Positions 40,151 to 50,390 of a stretch of 64,000 nt of DNA are shown here, piece after piece; positions within the stretch are counted from its first letter, which is position 1, and every line of letters starts with the position of its first letter. Below the pieces are notes generated by a model. That model was not told the origin of the DNA. It did no database searches and saw nothing but the letters and a program-made list of their open reading frames with translations. Location: the NCBI GenBank assembly GCA_019448385.1, contig JAGTXO010000011.1, forward strand, positions 1,060,789 to 1,124,788, in the 5' to 3' direction. The stretch comes from Diacronema lutheri (Eukaryota; Haptophyta; Pavlovophyceae; Pavlovales; Pavlovaceae). Both the position numbers and the translations under genes were made by a program.

Positions 40151-42897
40151 ATGCTGCCCGGCGACCTCGTGCAGCTCGGTAGCCGACTCGCGCTCGTGGT
40201 CGGCCGCGACGGCAAGCGGCTGCACGTGCAATATGAGTCGGACGGTGCGCTTGTGCACATTGCCGCGAAGAACGCTGCTCGCCTGCAGGCCGCCACCGCC
40301 GACGAGCTGGGCGACGCGCGCCTGCGCGTCGGCGCGGCCGTGCGCGCGCGCGCGGGCGCAGAGGACGGCAATGGGCCGGGCGAGTGGGTCGATGCGATGA
40401 TCCACACGATCCTACGCGCTGACGCGATCGACGACTCGCCGCCCGGCTCGGCCGCCGGGCCGCGGCTCGCCCCCGCGCTGCGATTTGGCGTGCGCTTTCC
40501 TGACGGCCGCGAGGCGTGGCGCCGGCCGAGCGAGGTCGAATGCGCGGGCGCGCTGGGAAGCGGGAGTCCGCGCGCGACTCAGGCGGACGTGCGCGTTGCG
40601 CACGCCTTGCCTGCCATCGGGGACGCGCCAACGGCGCCGTTCGTTTCGCCGTCGCGCGCGGCCAAGCCGTCCGGAACGGGCGACGCGCGCGCCGGCAGCA
40701 GCTCGCGCGATGCGGGCGGCGCGCAGGCGCACGCCGACGGCGTTGCGCCGGCGACGCGCAGCGATGGACGCGCGCGCGCTCACGCGTTGAGCTCGCACGG
40801 CACGCGCGGCGCGGGCGCAGAGTCGGACGCGGGCACTTCCGCAGCGGCCGACGGCGGCGCGCCTGAGGCGCTCGTCGCTGCAGCCGCCGCCGCCGCTGGC
40901 GCCGGCGGGGCGCGTGAGGCGGCACCGGCGGGTGCGGCCGCGCCGCCCGCGGGCGCTCGCGCGCGCGGGCGCGCGCGCGGACGAGAGCCGTCTGCGCCGC
41001 ATGCGCCGGGCGTGCGCGCCTTCAACATTGGCGGCATGGCCGCGCTGCCGGGCGAGGGCGGCGTCGGCGCGGCGGACGCGAGCGACCCGCCGGCGAAGGA
41101 GGAGGGGTGGTGCGGCCCGTGGTCGACCGCGCGCAAGATGCTGCGCGAGCAGCCCGCCGCGCAGGAGGCGCGCAAGCGCGAGCTCGAGGAGGCGGAGGCG
41201 AGGGCCAACGCTGAGGGGGCGGCACACGAGCCATGGCTGCCGGCGAAACGCAGCCGCGCGGGTTCGTCGGTGGTCGCGGTCGGTGGGAGTACCTTTGTCC
41301 CGTCGCTGCAGTCGCTGTGCACGGCGCTCATCGCCGCGCACTGCTCGTGCGTCTCGTCGTTGGGCGTGCTGCCTATGGGAGTCCTCAACGCACTGCAGGC
41401 GGCGCTTGCGCGCAGGCGCGCGCTCACGCCCGAGGCGGCCGCGCTCTTTGCCGACCCGGAGGGCTGCGTCACGGAGTTTGTGCTCGATGATTGCTGCCTG
41501 CTTACCGAGGTGCGCGCCCAGCCCGCCGCCGCGGCCGCGCGCGCGCGCGCCCACGCGCACGCCGCCCGCCGCTCTCCGCCGCCGCGCCCGCCTCGCCGCC
41601 AGGCGGACCTGATGGGGCTGCTCGCGCGGCTCGGTGAGTCGCGCACGCCGCTGTCGGTGCTCTGCCTCGGCTCCGCCGGACGCGCGCTTGCCGGTTCGGC
41701 CGCGCGGCAGCTCACCGAGCTCGCGGCAGGCGAGGACGCCCGGCTGCTCGTCGAGCACCTGTCGGTGGGCGGCGCGTACCGCCTCGATGCGCCCTCGCTG
41801 TGCGCGCTGCTTGGGGCGCCGGCCGTTGGCGCGCGGCTGCGCACGCTGCAGCTGACGTACAACCCGCTCGTCAGCGGCGCGGTGGTCGGCGCAATCAGCG
41901 CGCACTGCCGCGAGCTGAGCTCCCTCGCGTTGGACCACTGCGCCGCGCTCGACGACGAGGCGCTCGCGCCGCTCGCGGCGCTGCGCGGCTTGACCGAGCT
42001 CTCGCTCGTCGGGCTGCCGCTCCTCACGCCCGACGGACTTGTCGGCCTGCTCACCACGCCGCCGCTCGACGCGCCGGCGAGCGGCGCGGCGGCGAGCGGC
42101 GCGGCGGCCGCGCCGTCGCAGCCGTGCGCGGCTCTCGGCGCGCGGCTCGAGCTGCTCTCGCTGGCGGAGAACGAGCAGATGACGGACGAGGCGCTGATCG
42201 CCATCGCCGCGCACTGCGCGAGCTGCCTGCACACGCTCGATTTGAGCGGCCTCCACCGCCTGACGGACGATGGCGTCGGCGCGTGCGTGCTGCAGGGCGC
42301 GGCGCTGCGCTGCGTGCGGCTGCGCGGCATCTGCGCGTTGAGCGACGAGCCCGTGCGCGAGCTTGCCGACCGGCGCGGCGCAGCGCTTTGCGAGCTCTCG
42401 CTCAACGGCTGCGCCCAAATTTCAAACGAGGCGCGCGCGCGCTTCCGCCCGCTCGAGCGCGCCGCGCCGCACCGTCCTCTGTCTCGCGTGCCGCGCCTGT
42501 TGCGCGCCGCCTCACCGTCGCCCGTCGCCCGTCGCGCGCGCGCGCGCGCGCGCAGACCGTGCGCGCGCTCGAGGCGCAATGCTCGAGCGGCCTCGTCGCG
42601 CTCGACCTCTCGTGGTGCCGCCGCGTCACGGACGATGCGCTCGGCCGGCTGGCCGATGCGTGCGTCTTGCGAGGCTACTGGGGCGCCGAGCACGCCAACC
42701 GGCCTTTCGACGGTCCGGGAGGCCGGCCGTTGCTGCCGGCGCTCAAGCTGTGGGGCATGTCGCAGCTCAGCGCAAAATTCCACCACGGCCATTCGCTCGC
42801 CGCCGGTGTGATCGAAGGGACGCCCGAGTGCAAGCAGCTGCAGGTTGGCCACGTGCGCGCCGGATGGTCCGTGCGCACGCGCCAGGCGCACGCCTGA
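40151..42897 (+). CDS. Rad7/AMN1-type leucine-rich-repeat protein
   Basis: Exons 40151-41509, 41603-42430 and 42556-42897 give 842 aa. The N-terminus is a small beta module (GDLVQLGSRLALVVGRDGKR) resembling a Tudor-like or Agenet-like fold, then a long Ala/Gly-rich disordered region and a charged helix (ARKRELEEAEARANAE). From about 395 the order follows yeast and plant Rad7 proteins: PSLQSLCTALIAAHCSCVSS, then LTPEAAALFADPEG, then VLDDCCLLTEADLMGLLARL and cysteine-containing LRRs to the C-terminus. Intron 1 (93 bp) is 3n and stop-free; intron 2 starts GC and ends CAG, and its removal restores ISNETVRALEAQCSSGLVAL. Possible role: global-genome repair or ubiquitin-ligase substrate recognition; no F-box is seen. 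Confidence 0.75.
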
Positions 42898-43164
42898 CGG
42901 CGCCTGTGAGGCGCGCGCGCCGGCCGAGCCCGCCTAGACCAGCGCGGTTGGGCGGCCACCGGGTCGCACGGCCCATCCAGCCATCCTTGTGCGCGGCGCG
43001 GTGCGCGCCATCGTGGCTCGAGCGATGTTGCTGCGCCGGTGGACTCGGCTTTGCCACCCCGCGCCAAGCGGCAGGCACAGCGCGCAAGCGGCCGCAGGTG
43101 TGGTGTCACTGTGTCAGTGTGAAACACGGCCAGTCAAGTCCGTCATCCATGAAGGTTCAAAACG

Positions 43165-46100
43165 ATGCGCTCCAGCCTGCGCCAGAGCAAGTCCGTCGGC
43201 GTCCTCCCGTCCGCGCGCGCCGAGGCGGCGCTGCTGCGCGAGCAGAGCGCGACGCTTGATGCGCTCCGCCGTGGCCGTGCCGTGGCTACCACGCACGGCA
43301 CGGGCGCTTCTGGCGTGGACCGGAGCGTTGGCGGCGCGCCCGAGCTCTGGCGTGAGACCGACGCCTTCTTGCGCCGAGCGCACGCGGAGCGGCGATTGCG
43401 CGAGCTCGAGCTCGAGGAGCGCGCAGCGCGCGAGCGCAACGCTCGGCTTCTTGCCGAGCTCGCCGGCCAGCGTGCGGCCCCAGTCGCGCCGCCGCCCGCC
43501 GACAGCTTGCTGCTCGCCAAGGCGGCCTATTCCATGCGCTCGGCCGAGCAGCGCGACGCGTGGCGCGAGCAGCAGAGCGAGGCGGCGCGCGCCGCATCGC
43601 AGAAGGCGCTCGCCGAGGTCGAGAGCATCGAGCGCGCGCGCAGCGAGGCGGAGGCCGAGCTGCAGCACGCCGCGCGCCTGCAGGCCGAATATGCGACCGC
43701 GCGCACGCTCATGCGCAAGCCGCTGTCGCGCTCCGCGTCGCTCGAGCCGCGGAGCCTCGTTGCGCTGCAGCGCTTTGCTGAGGAGGGCGATCGCGAGGCG
43801 GCTATGGTCGTGCACGCCGCGCGAGACGGCGCGAGGCGCACGGGCATGCGCGACAGCGGGGCCATCGGCAGAGCGCCCCCATTCGGGCCTGGGATCGGCG
43901 TGCGCGTGCACGTCGCGCAGCGCGCGCGCTCGGAGAGCAGCTGCAGCGAGGAGAGGAGCGACGGCGAGAGCAGCGGGCGCGCGTCGTCGCCAGCCTCTCC
44001 GCAGCTGCCGGCCACCGGCGGCGCGCAGCAGCCTCCGTCCGCCGAGGCGCTCCGACGGGAGGGCGAGATGACGTGTGCGCAGCCTCCGCGGCTCGCGTGC
44101 GCCGACGGGGCGGCGCAGGGCTCTGAGCGGGCGGGCGGCGCAACTGCCGGCTTGCCCCTCGCGCTGTCGCCTGTGTCGCCCAGCCGAGCCGGCGACGCTG
44201 CGGCGTGGGAGGCGCGCGGCGCGCTGAGGGGCGTGGGCGGCGGTGTGGAGCGGCTCGAGCCGCCGTCGGTGAGCCGCGCGGCGCTCGGCACGCACGGCAC
44301 GCCGCCTGCCGCCGGGCCTGCCGACGGCGAGGGCACCGAGCGCCACGCGAGCTGCTCAACGCCGCTCCCGCCGCGTTCCGCTCGTTCTGACGCGCGCACG
44401 CCCTCCGACTCCGCGTCACCCTCGGTGGGGCACAGCGCGGTGGGGCACGGCGGGGCGGCGCGGGATGGGGCGGGGCCCAGCGGCGGCAGCGCGCGGCGCA
44501 GCAGCGTGCGGCGCAGCGGCGAGGCGCGCGCTCGCACGGCCGCGTCGCCGTCGCGACTGGGTGGCGCCATCTGTATCGAGCTGAGTGTGGACGGCAGCGC
44601 TCGGTACGTGCAGTTTCGTCACGGCGATGGGAACGGCGATGGCGACTGCTCGATGGTCGTCGCGCCCTCGGCGGCGCAGCTGCAGCCGCAGCCGCAGCTC
44701 GCGTCCACCGGCTGGCAGGACGGTGGCGCGCGCAGCGCGCAACAAGACGAGCTCTCGCGCCTCGCCTCGTCGATGGGCGTCGGCACAGCCGGCGGGCGCG
44801 CCCTCGCCGCGGCCGCGCAGGCGCTCGCGCTCGCGCACTCGGCTGGCGGCTCGTGGCAGTGGCAGCCCCAGCCGCTCACGCCGGCTGGGCTCGCTGACGC
44901 GGCCGCACGCAGCGGCGCGGCCGACGGCGAGGCGCGCGCGTCGACCGCGCCGGCTCCGCACGCGTTTGCCTACCCGCCCTACCCGCCGCACCTTTACCCT
45001 CCTCCGCCCTACCCGCACTGCTATGCGCCCCTATCATTCGCATACCCGCCCTACCCGCCACACTATGTGCACTCTCCTGCCGAGCTTGGTGCGCACTGCG
45101 GCGCGCAGTGCGTGCACCAACAGCAACACACCGCGCACCCGAGCTGCGGCGGCGTGGTGGGCGATGGGCGCGCGTGCCGTTGCGCCGCGCATGAGCCGTG
45201 GCAAGGCCGCGAGCACGCGCCGCCAAGCGAGCGAGCATCGCTCGCACCCTCGGTCGATGCGGCCGAGTCTGCGGTCGAGTCTGCGGTCGAGTCTGCGGTC
45301 GAGTCTGCGGCCGCCGCAGCCGCGAGCAGAGCGTCCCCTGGCCGCCCGCAGCCGCTCAGCACGGCTGCAGACGGCGGCTCGGGCGTGGCCACCGACCGCG
45401 CCGCTACGCCCGTCGCGCAGCCCGAGCAGCCGCAGGCGGAGCTTGGTCCGGACATCCGGGCGGAGCTTGGTCCGGACATCCGGGCGGAGCGCGCGTGCGA
45501 GCGCGCGTCCGCAGGCGGGCAGGGGCTGCGCGGGGAGCAGCGCGGGCCGTCCACAGATGGCTCTGCCCACGAGGATGGCCGTGGGGCGGACGAGGCGGCG
45601 GATGAGGTCGGCAGGAGCGAACAGCCAGCGCACACCATCCACGCTCAGCGCGCACACCCGCCAACGCCCTCGCCACCGGCCGAGCTGCCGGCCGAGCAGC
45701 CGGCCGAGCAGCCGGCCGAGCAGAGCGCGCATCGAGGCCGCTCGCCATCGCTGCCGGCTGTGCCCGAGGGCCAGGTGGGCGACGAGGGCGGGTTGGGCGA
45801 CGAGGGCGGGTTGGGCGACGAGGGCGGGGTGGGCGACGGCGCACGACTAGCCGCATGCCGCACACCGCTGCGTGCGCCCGTCTCGCCCGTCGTGCGCTCG
45901 GCCTCGCTCGACGAGCCGGCGGCCGTTGCGGCGGCGGAAGCCGCGGCCGCAGCGCGCGCGGCGGCCGTGCGCGTGGAGGAGGAGGCGACGGCCGCGGCGC
46001 GCGCGCGCGCAGAGGGGCGCGCGCGTGCCAGGGTGGCTGCTCAAGCGGAGGCGGAGGCCGCCGCGGCTCGCGAGGCGGCGGCGGCTCGCGAGGCGGAGGC

Positions 46101-47472
46101 GGCGGCTCGCGAGGCGGCGGCGGCGGCTGCGGCCGACGCGCAGCGGCGCGCGAGCGCCGACGCGCGCGCGGAAGCGAGCGCGCAGGCGCAGGCCAAGGCA
46201 GAGGCGCGCGCGGAAGCGAAGCGCGATGCGCAGCGCAAGGCGGACGCCGCGGCGCGCGCCGAGCTCGGCCTGAGCGGCGACGAGGACGAGCCCGCCGCCA
46301 GCGAGCCCACGCAGCCGCTCGCCACCGAGCCGCGCGCGTTGCGCACGCCCGCACCCTCGGGCGATGAGAATGCAACGGGCGGTCAGGAATCGGCGGCGAC
46401 GGAGGAGGAGGAGGTCGACCCTTCGCTGCTCGTCGGCCTGTGCAAGGCGCTCATTCAGACGCACCTCGCCGAGTTGGACGCGCACAGCGCGCGGCTTGTC
46501 GCCGCGGAGCACACGGCCGCGCACACGTGCGACGACGGCGAGTGGGCGCAGCTCATCGAGCGCGTCGCGGCGGGCGCGAGCGCGGGCGAGCTGGACCTGC
46601 GGATGTGCACACGCGCGCTGCGCACGGCGCTTGGCATGTACCCGACCGCGCTGCTGCCGCGCGAGCTGCTCGAGGCGCTCGCGGCCGGCGAGAAGCTGCG
46701 CGGCGCGATGGCCTTGCACGGCAGGCTCGTCGATCGGATGGGCCGCAGCCTGTACGACCTGCTGCTCATGCACGTCGCCGAGCTCGCCGCCGAGAGCGGC
46801 ATGACGGTCGAAGGCGCCGCGTGGCTGCTCGCGCCGCTGCTCGCGCCGCGCGGCCGCGATGGCGGTACCGGTGTGCCTGACAGCCTGCTCGGTCACGGTG
46901 TCCGGTACATGGTGAGCGCCCTCCTCGACGATGACGATGGCGGAGGCGAGCAGCCGCCCGTGCACCACCAGCCACTGCCAGCGCCGGCCAAGCCGGCACC
47001 GTCGGCCGCAACGCACGCCGCCGCCGCCGCAACCGCCGCCGCCGCGACGCGGGCGCGCGCGCCGGGCGCGACCACCGCGCCGGCCGCTCCACCGCCCGCG
47101 CGCGCGCCCGCAGCGCAGCCCAAGGCGCGCAGGGACAGCGGGCGCAGCTTGCTCGACAGTGGCTACGACGCGGTCGACGACTTTTGGTCGGGCCGCACGA
47201 GCCGCGCGTCGGGCCAGTCGTCGCGCGAGTCGCCAAAGCTGACGCCACAGCTCGCGCCAAAGCTGACGCCACAGCCCGCGCCGACTCGCGGTGCGCGCTC
47301 GAGCGCGGCTGGCTGCTCCATCAGCGACGGCGACGGACTCGGGCCCGCAACGGTGGCGGGCGCAGCGAAGCCGGTGGGTGCGGGCTCGCCTGCTGCAGCC
47401 GTGCTCGGCGCGCGCAAGCAGCCGCGCAAGTCGGCGGGGGTACGCGGCTCTCTCGTCTTGACTGGCTGGTGA
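43165..47472 (+). CDS. Large disordered protein with C-terminal RhoGAP-like helical domain
   Basis: Single exon, 1,435 aa. The N-terminus is coiled-coil rich (AERRLRELELEERAARERNA). The middle is disordered, with a Tyr/Pro block (AYPPYPPHLYPPPPYPHCYA), Glu/Gln-Pro-Ala repeats and a GDEGGL repeat near 45780-45835, and then a long Ala/Glu/Arg coiled coil. Residues about 1082-1252 form an all-helical domain; its end (YPTALLPRELLEALAAGEKL, SLYDLLLMHVAELAAESGMT, GAAWLLAPLLAPR) resembles the second half of RhoGAP domains (LPEPLL, L-x-x-H-L-x-x-V-x-x-x, N-L-A-x-x-x-x-P). No arginine-finger motif is evident, so GAP activity is doubtful. It is unlike any full-length protein I recognise. Confidence 0.65.
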   Translation: MRSSLRQSKSVGVLPSARAEAALLREQSATLDALRRGRAVATTHGTGASGVDRSVGGAPELWRETDAFLRRAHAERRLRELELEERAARERNARLLAELAGQRAAPVAPPPADSLLLAKAAYSMRSAEQRDAWREQQSEAARAASQKALAEVESIERARSEAEAELQHAARLQAEYATARTLMRKPLSRSASLEPRSLVALQRFAEEGDREAAMVVHAARDGARRTGMRDSGAIGRAPPFGPGIGVRVHVAQRARSESSCSEERSDGESSGRASSPASPQLPATGGAQQPPSAEALRREGEMTCAQPPRLACADGAAQGSERAGGATAGLPLALSPVSPSRAGDAAAWEARGALRGVGGGVERLEPPSVSRAALGTHGTPPAAGPADGEGTERHASCSTPLPPRSARSDARTPSDSASPSVGHSAVGHGGAARDGAGPSGGSARRSSVRRSGEARARTAASPSRLGGAICIELSVDGSARYVQFRHGDGNGDGDCSMVVAPSAAQLQPQPQLASTGWQDGGARSAQQDELSRLASSMGVGTAGGRALAAAAQALALAHSAGGSWQWQPQPLTPAGLADAAARSGAADGEARASTAPAPHAFAYPPYPPHLYPPPPYPHCYAPLSFAYPPYPPHYVHSPAELGAHCGAQCVHQQQHTAHPSCGGVVGDGRACRCAAHEPWQGREHAPPSERASLAPSVDAAESAVESAVESAVESAAAAAASRASPGRPQPLSTAADGGSGVATDRAATPVAQPEQPQAELGPDIRAELGPDIRAERACERASAGGQGLRGEQRGPSTDGSAHEDGRGADEAADEVGRSEQPAHTIHAQRAHPPTPSPPAELPAEQPAEQPAEQSAHRGRSPSLPAVPEGQVGDEGGLGDEGGLGDEGGVGDGARLAACRTPLRAPVSPVVRSASLDEPAAVAAAEAAAAARAAAVRVEEEATAAARARAEGRARARVAAQAEAEAAAAREAAAAREAEAAAREAAAAAAADAQRRASADARAEASAQAQAKAEARAEAKRDAQRKADAAARAELGLSGDEDEPAASEPTQPLATEPRALRTPAPSGDENATGGQESAATEEEEVDPSLLVGLCKALIQTHLAELDAHSARLVAAEHTAAHTCDDGEWAQLIERVAAGASAGELDLRMCTRALRTALGMYPTALLPRELLEALAAGEKLRGAMALHGRLVDRMGRSLYDLLLMHVAELAAESGMTVEGAAWLLAPLLAPRGRDGGTGVPDSLLGHGVRYMVSALLDDDDGGGEQPPVHHQPLPAPAKPAPSAATHAAAAATAAAATRARAPGATTAPAAPPPARAPAAQPKARRDSGRSLLDSGYDAVDDFWSGRTSRASGQSSRESPKLTPQLAPKLTPQPAPTRGARSSAAGCSISDGDGLGPATVAGAAKPVGAGSPAAAVLGARKQPRKSAGVRGSLVLTGW

Positions 47473-47563
47473 CGTCCACTATATACGGAGCTTCGCCCCG
47501 TAGATCCCCTCAAGCCCCTCCGAATTCGAATTTGAAAATGTAGGGAAGCGCGCATCGAAGGCA

Positions 47564-49555
47564 CTAGGCGAGCGGGCCATCGCCCTTTGCCTGTGCGTCG
47601 GCCTCGTCGACCGTGCGGACCCCGTGCAAGCAGCTCGCCAGCAGCTGCTCCAGCGGCACTTTGAACGCAATGCTCGGGTACGAGTGAGCGAAGAAAAGAG
47701 CATGGAAGCGCTCCGCGGAGAGCGGATCGGCGCTCGGCCAATCGTCGAGCGCATCCGCCGCCGCGTCCGCTGGTGCGCAAAGCGCGTCGCCCGCGCTGCG
47801 CTGCCGGTGTGACTCTTGAGCCTCGCCCTCACTCTCGCACGGCGGAGGTTGCGCTGGCGCTGGCGACCGTTGCGCGCCATCGGTTGACGGCAGCGCGCTG
47901 ATGAGGCCCGCGGCGTGCGTAATATGGCTGGGCGTGAGCTCCTTCGCCCAAGCCCACGGCGCGCCAGGGCCGCACGAGCCGCTTGTCGGAGGCGTGCAGC
48001 TCACCAGCATCGGCTCGCGCGGCACCTCGTCGCGTGTCGCCTCGTCGCGGGTCGCCTCATCGCCCGTCGCCTCATCGCCCGTCGCCTCATCGCCCAGCGC
48101 CTCATCGCCCAGCGTCTCATCGCCCAGCGCCTCATCGCCCAGCGCCTCGTCGCCCAGCGCCTCATCGCCCAGCGCCTCGTCGCCCGTCGCCTCGTCACCC
48201 GTCGCCTCGGCGCGCAGCGTCTCGTCGCCCAGCGCCTCGTCGCCCGTCGCCTCGTCGCCCGTCGCCTCGTCACCCGTCGCCTCATCGCCCGTCGCCTCGT
48301 CGCCCGTCGCCTCATCGCCCGTCGCCTCGTCGCCCAGCGCCTCGTCGCCCGTCGCCTCGTCGCCCAGCGTCTCGTCGCCCAGCGCCTCGGCGCACGGCGT
48401 GCCGCGCACATCCGGCCGAGCCGCGCCGCCGCTGGGCCTCCCGCCGTCAGTCCGGAGCCGCTCAGTCCGGAGCCGCTCGGCCGCTGCACTTGGCGCAGGA
48501 CCGCCGCCGGCCAACGCCGCAGCGGCGGCCTGAGCGCACGTCACATGCGGCGGCGTACCCTCGTCACTCGTGGCGGCGCAGGTGCCCCGGCCCGCACGGT
48601 GCGCACTCGCCACGTGCGGTGCGGGAGATGTCCCGGCGCACCCGCCGCCAACAGCCGCGGCATGGTGCGCGTGCAGGGTGCGCGGGCTGACGAAGCCGAC
48701 GGATCTCCCGCCAGCTGAAGCCGAACGCAGCTGCGGCGGGCGCTCGGCCAAAGGCGCGGCTGTGGCTGCGACGGGCCTAGCGCGCCGTGCGTCCGCCTGC
48801 GTGCGAAGCTGGCGCGAAGCTGCGGAGGTGAGGCGGAAAGGCGAGCTCGCGCCAAGCGTAACAGGCGCGCCAGCAGCCGCTGGCGCCGCAGCGGCAGTCA
48901 CGGTACCAGCCGCAGTCACGGCAGCCGCACGTTCGCGCGGCTCGGCCGCAGTGGCGGCGCGAGTGCGCTGCGCGATCCGATCCGTAGGCGACGGATCGGA
49001 TCGTGACTGCGATAGCTCCGCACATGCAAGCGCGCCGGTGCCGAGCAGCGCGGCGGCCGCGCCGCCAGCGGCCGCGCCCGCCGGCGAGCCGGGTGCGACG
49101 GTCGACGGCGGCGAGACACGCCGCAGCCGGCGGTCACGGGCGGACACGGTGAGCGCGGGCGGTGAGGCTGGTCCGGCGTCGATGTGCTGCGCGCTCCGTT
49201 TGCGCGAGCGCGTGAGCGGCACGAATGGCGGGAACGGGTGCAGCCGCACGGTCACCCACAAAGATGGCGTGTCGCGCGGCAGCTCGACCTCGGGGAACAA
49301 CGCGCAACTGCGCGGCGCGACCACCGTCTTGATGCGCGACGAGCGAATGGGCAGGTGCTCCTCCCACCGCTTCGCCCATCCCTTGTAGTGCACCTTGATG
49401 GTGCGGCGCTGCTCGTCGTGCGCGACAACGTTCGCGGGCACCCACACGCCGTACGTGTCCTCGCACAGCAGCGGCCACCCGTCCTCTGAAGCGAGGCCCA
49501 GCTCAGCCACCCACCACGGCCGCTCGGACGACCGTCGCCCCTCCTCCTCCGCCAT
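47564..49555 (-). CDS. Tudor-knot/chromo-barrel protein with 24 pentapeptide repeats
   Basis: Single exon, 663 aa from ATG 49555. Residues about 26-75 form a Tudor-knot or chromo-barrel domain (DGWPLLCEDTYGVWVPANVV, IKVHYKGWAKRWEEHLP), of the kind that binds methyl-lysine or nucleic acid in MRG/MSL3/PHF20-type proteins. A long Ala/Thr/Pro disordered region follows, then 24 consecutive pentapeptides of the form [AT]-[LT]-[GR]-D-E, and a folded-looking C-terminal helix set (PLSAERFHALFFAHSYPSIA, VPLEQLLASCLHGV). The start is 48 bp from that of the divergent KMT2 gene, suggesting shared regulation with a chromatin enzyme. Likely a nuclear chromatin factor. Confidence 0.75.
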   Translation of the reverse strand: MAEEEGRRSSERPWWVAELGLASEDGWPLLCEDTYGVWVPANVVAHDEQRRTIKVHYKGWAKRWEEHLPIRSSRIKTVVAPRSCALFPEVELPRDTPSLWVTVRLHPFPPFVPLTRSRKRSAQHIDAGPASPPALTVSARDRRLRRVSPPSTVAPGSPAGAAAGGAAAALLGTGALACAELSQSRSDPSPTDRIAQRTRAATAAEPRERAAAVTAAGTVTAAAAPAAAGAPVTLGASSPFRLTSAASRQLRTQADARRARPVAATAAPLAERPPQLRSASAGGRSVGFVSPRTLHAHHAAAVGGGCAGTSPAPHVASAHRAGRGTCAATSDEGTPPHVTCAQAAAAALAGGGPAPSAAAERLRTERLRTDGGRPSGGAARPDVRGTPCAEALGDETLGDEATGDEALGDEATGDEATGDEATGDEATGDEATGDEATGDEALGDETLRAEATGDEATGDEALGDEALGDEALGDEALGDETLGDEALGDEATGDEATGDEATRDEATRDEVPREPMLVSCTPPTSGSCGPGAPWAWAKELTPSHITHAAGLISALPSTDGAQRSPAPAQPPPCESEGEAQESHRQRSAGDALCAPADAAADALDDWPSADPLSAERFHALFFAHSYPSIAFKVPLEQLLASCLHGVRTVDEADAQAKGDGPLA
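48021..48390. repeat. 15-bp minisatellite, 24 units
   Basis: Tandem 15-bp units (plus-strand form CGCCTCATCGCCCGT with variants) encode acidic pentapeptides ending D-E in the minus-strand Tudor-knot gene. The unit is 3n, so length changes keep the frame. Confidence 0.93.
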
Positions 49556-49603
49556 GACTTTTGGCGCCGACGCTCTCGTTCGGCGCGGGAGGCCACGGGC
49601 GGC
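49556..49603. promoter_or_regulatory. 48-bp divergent promoter of two chromatin genes
   Basis: Only 48 bp separate the start codons of the Tudor-knot protein (minus) and the KMT2-type methyltransferase (plus). Core promoter elements must overlap or lie within the coding 5' ends. No TATA box is seen. Confidence 0.45.
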
Positions 49604-50353
49604 ATGGAGGCCCGCATCGCCGAGCAGACGGCGCGACAGACGGCGCGGCTGAGCGAGCGCGTGCCACTCGACGCATCTCCGCCGCTCGACGAGGGTGGCC
49701 GCCGGCTCATCGGCAGGCAATGCCTGCTGCGCACGCACCGCGCGCGCGGCTCGCCGCCGCCGACGGCCGCTGCGGCCGGAGCGCGCGGGCGTGGCGGGCT
49801 TGTTGGGCAGCGCGACGAACGCGCGGCTGGGCGTGGCGGGCAGGCGGCGTGTGCGTCCGCCGCCGTATCTGCGGTTATCGAGCCACCTGACTTCACGCTT
49901 GGCGTCGTGATCGACGCCGTCGTGTTTGACAAGCGCGCCGCGCGCGACGCGGCGCGCCGGCCCAACTGCGGCGGAGAGGCCGAGTTAGTGGGCAGTTCGG
50001 TGCGCCTGCTCGTGCAGCTGCACGGCGCCGACGGTGGCGGGCGTGGGAAAGACGTGTGGGTGGACCCTTTCGCGAGAAGTGCTGAATTGCTGCTCGGCGC
50101 GCACGTGTGCATCGCGCCATGCTCTCGCGCGGGGCACGCGTGGCCTGCGCGCGTCTTCGTGCCGCTCGCGCCGCTCGAAGCGGCGGCCGCGTCGCGCACC
50201 GGCACGCCCGGCACGCCGATCGACGGCAGCGCATGCGGCAGCGCGGGCGCGCACGGCGGAAGTGGGCCGCTTGGCCGCGCGCGTGTGTGGGTTCGCTTCT
50301 TTGGCAGGCCGCGCGGCAAGGGGAGCGACACACCGCAGCAGCAGCAGCAGGCT

Positions 50354-50390
<37 letters not shown>

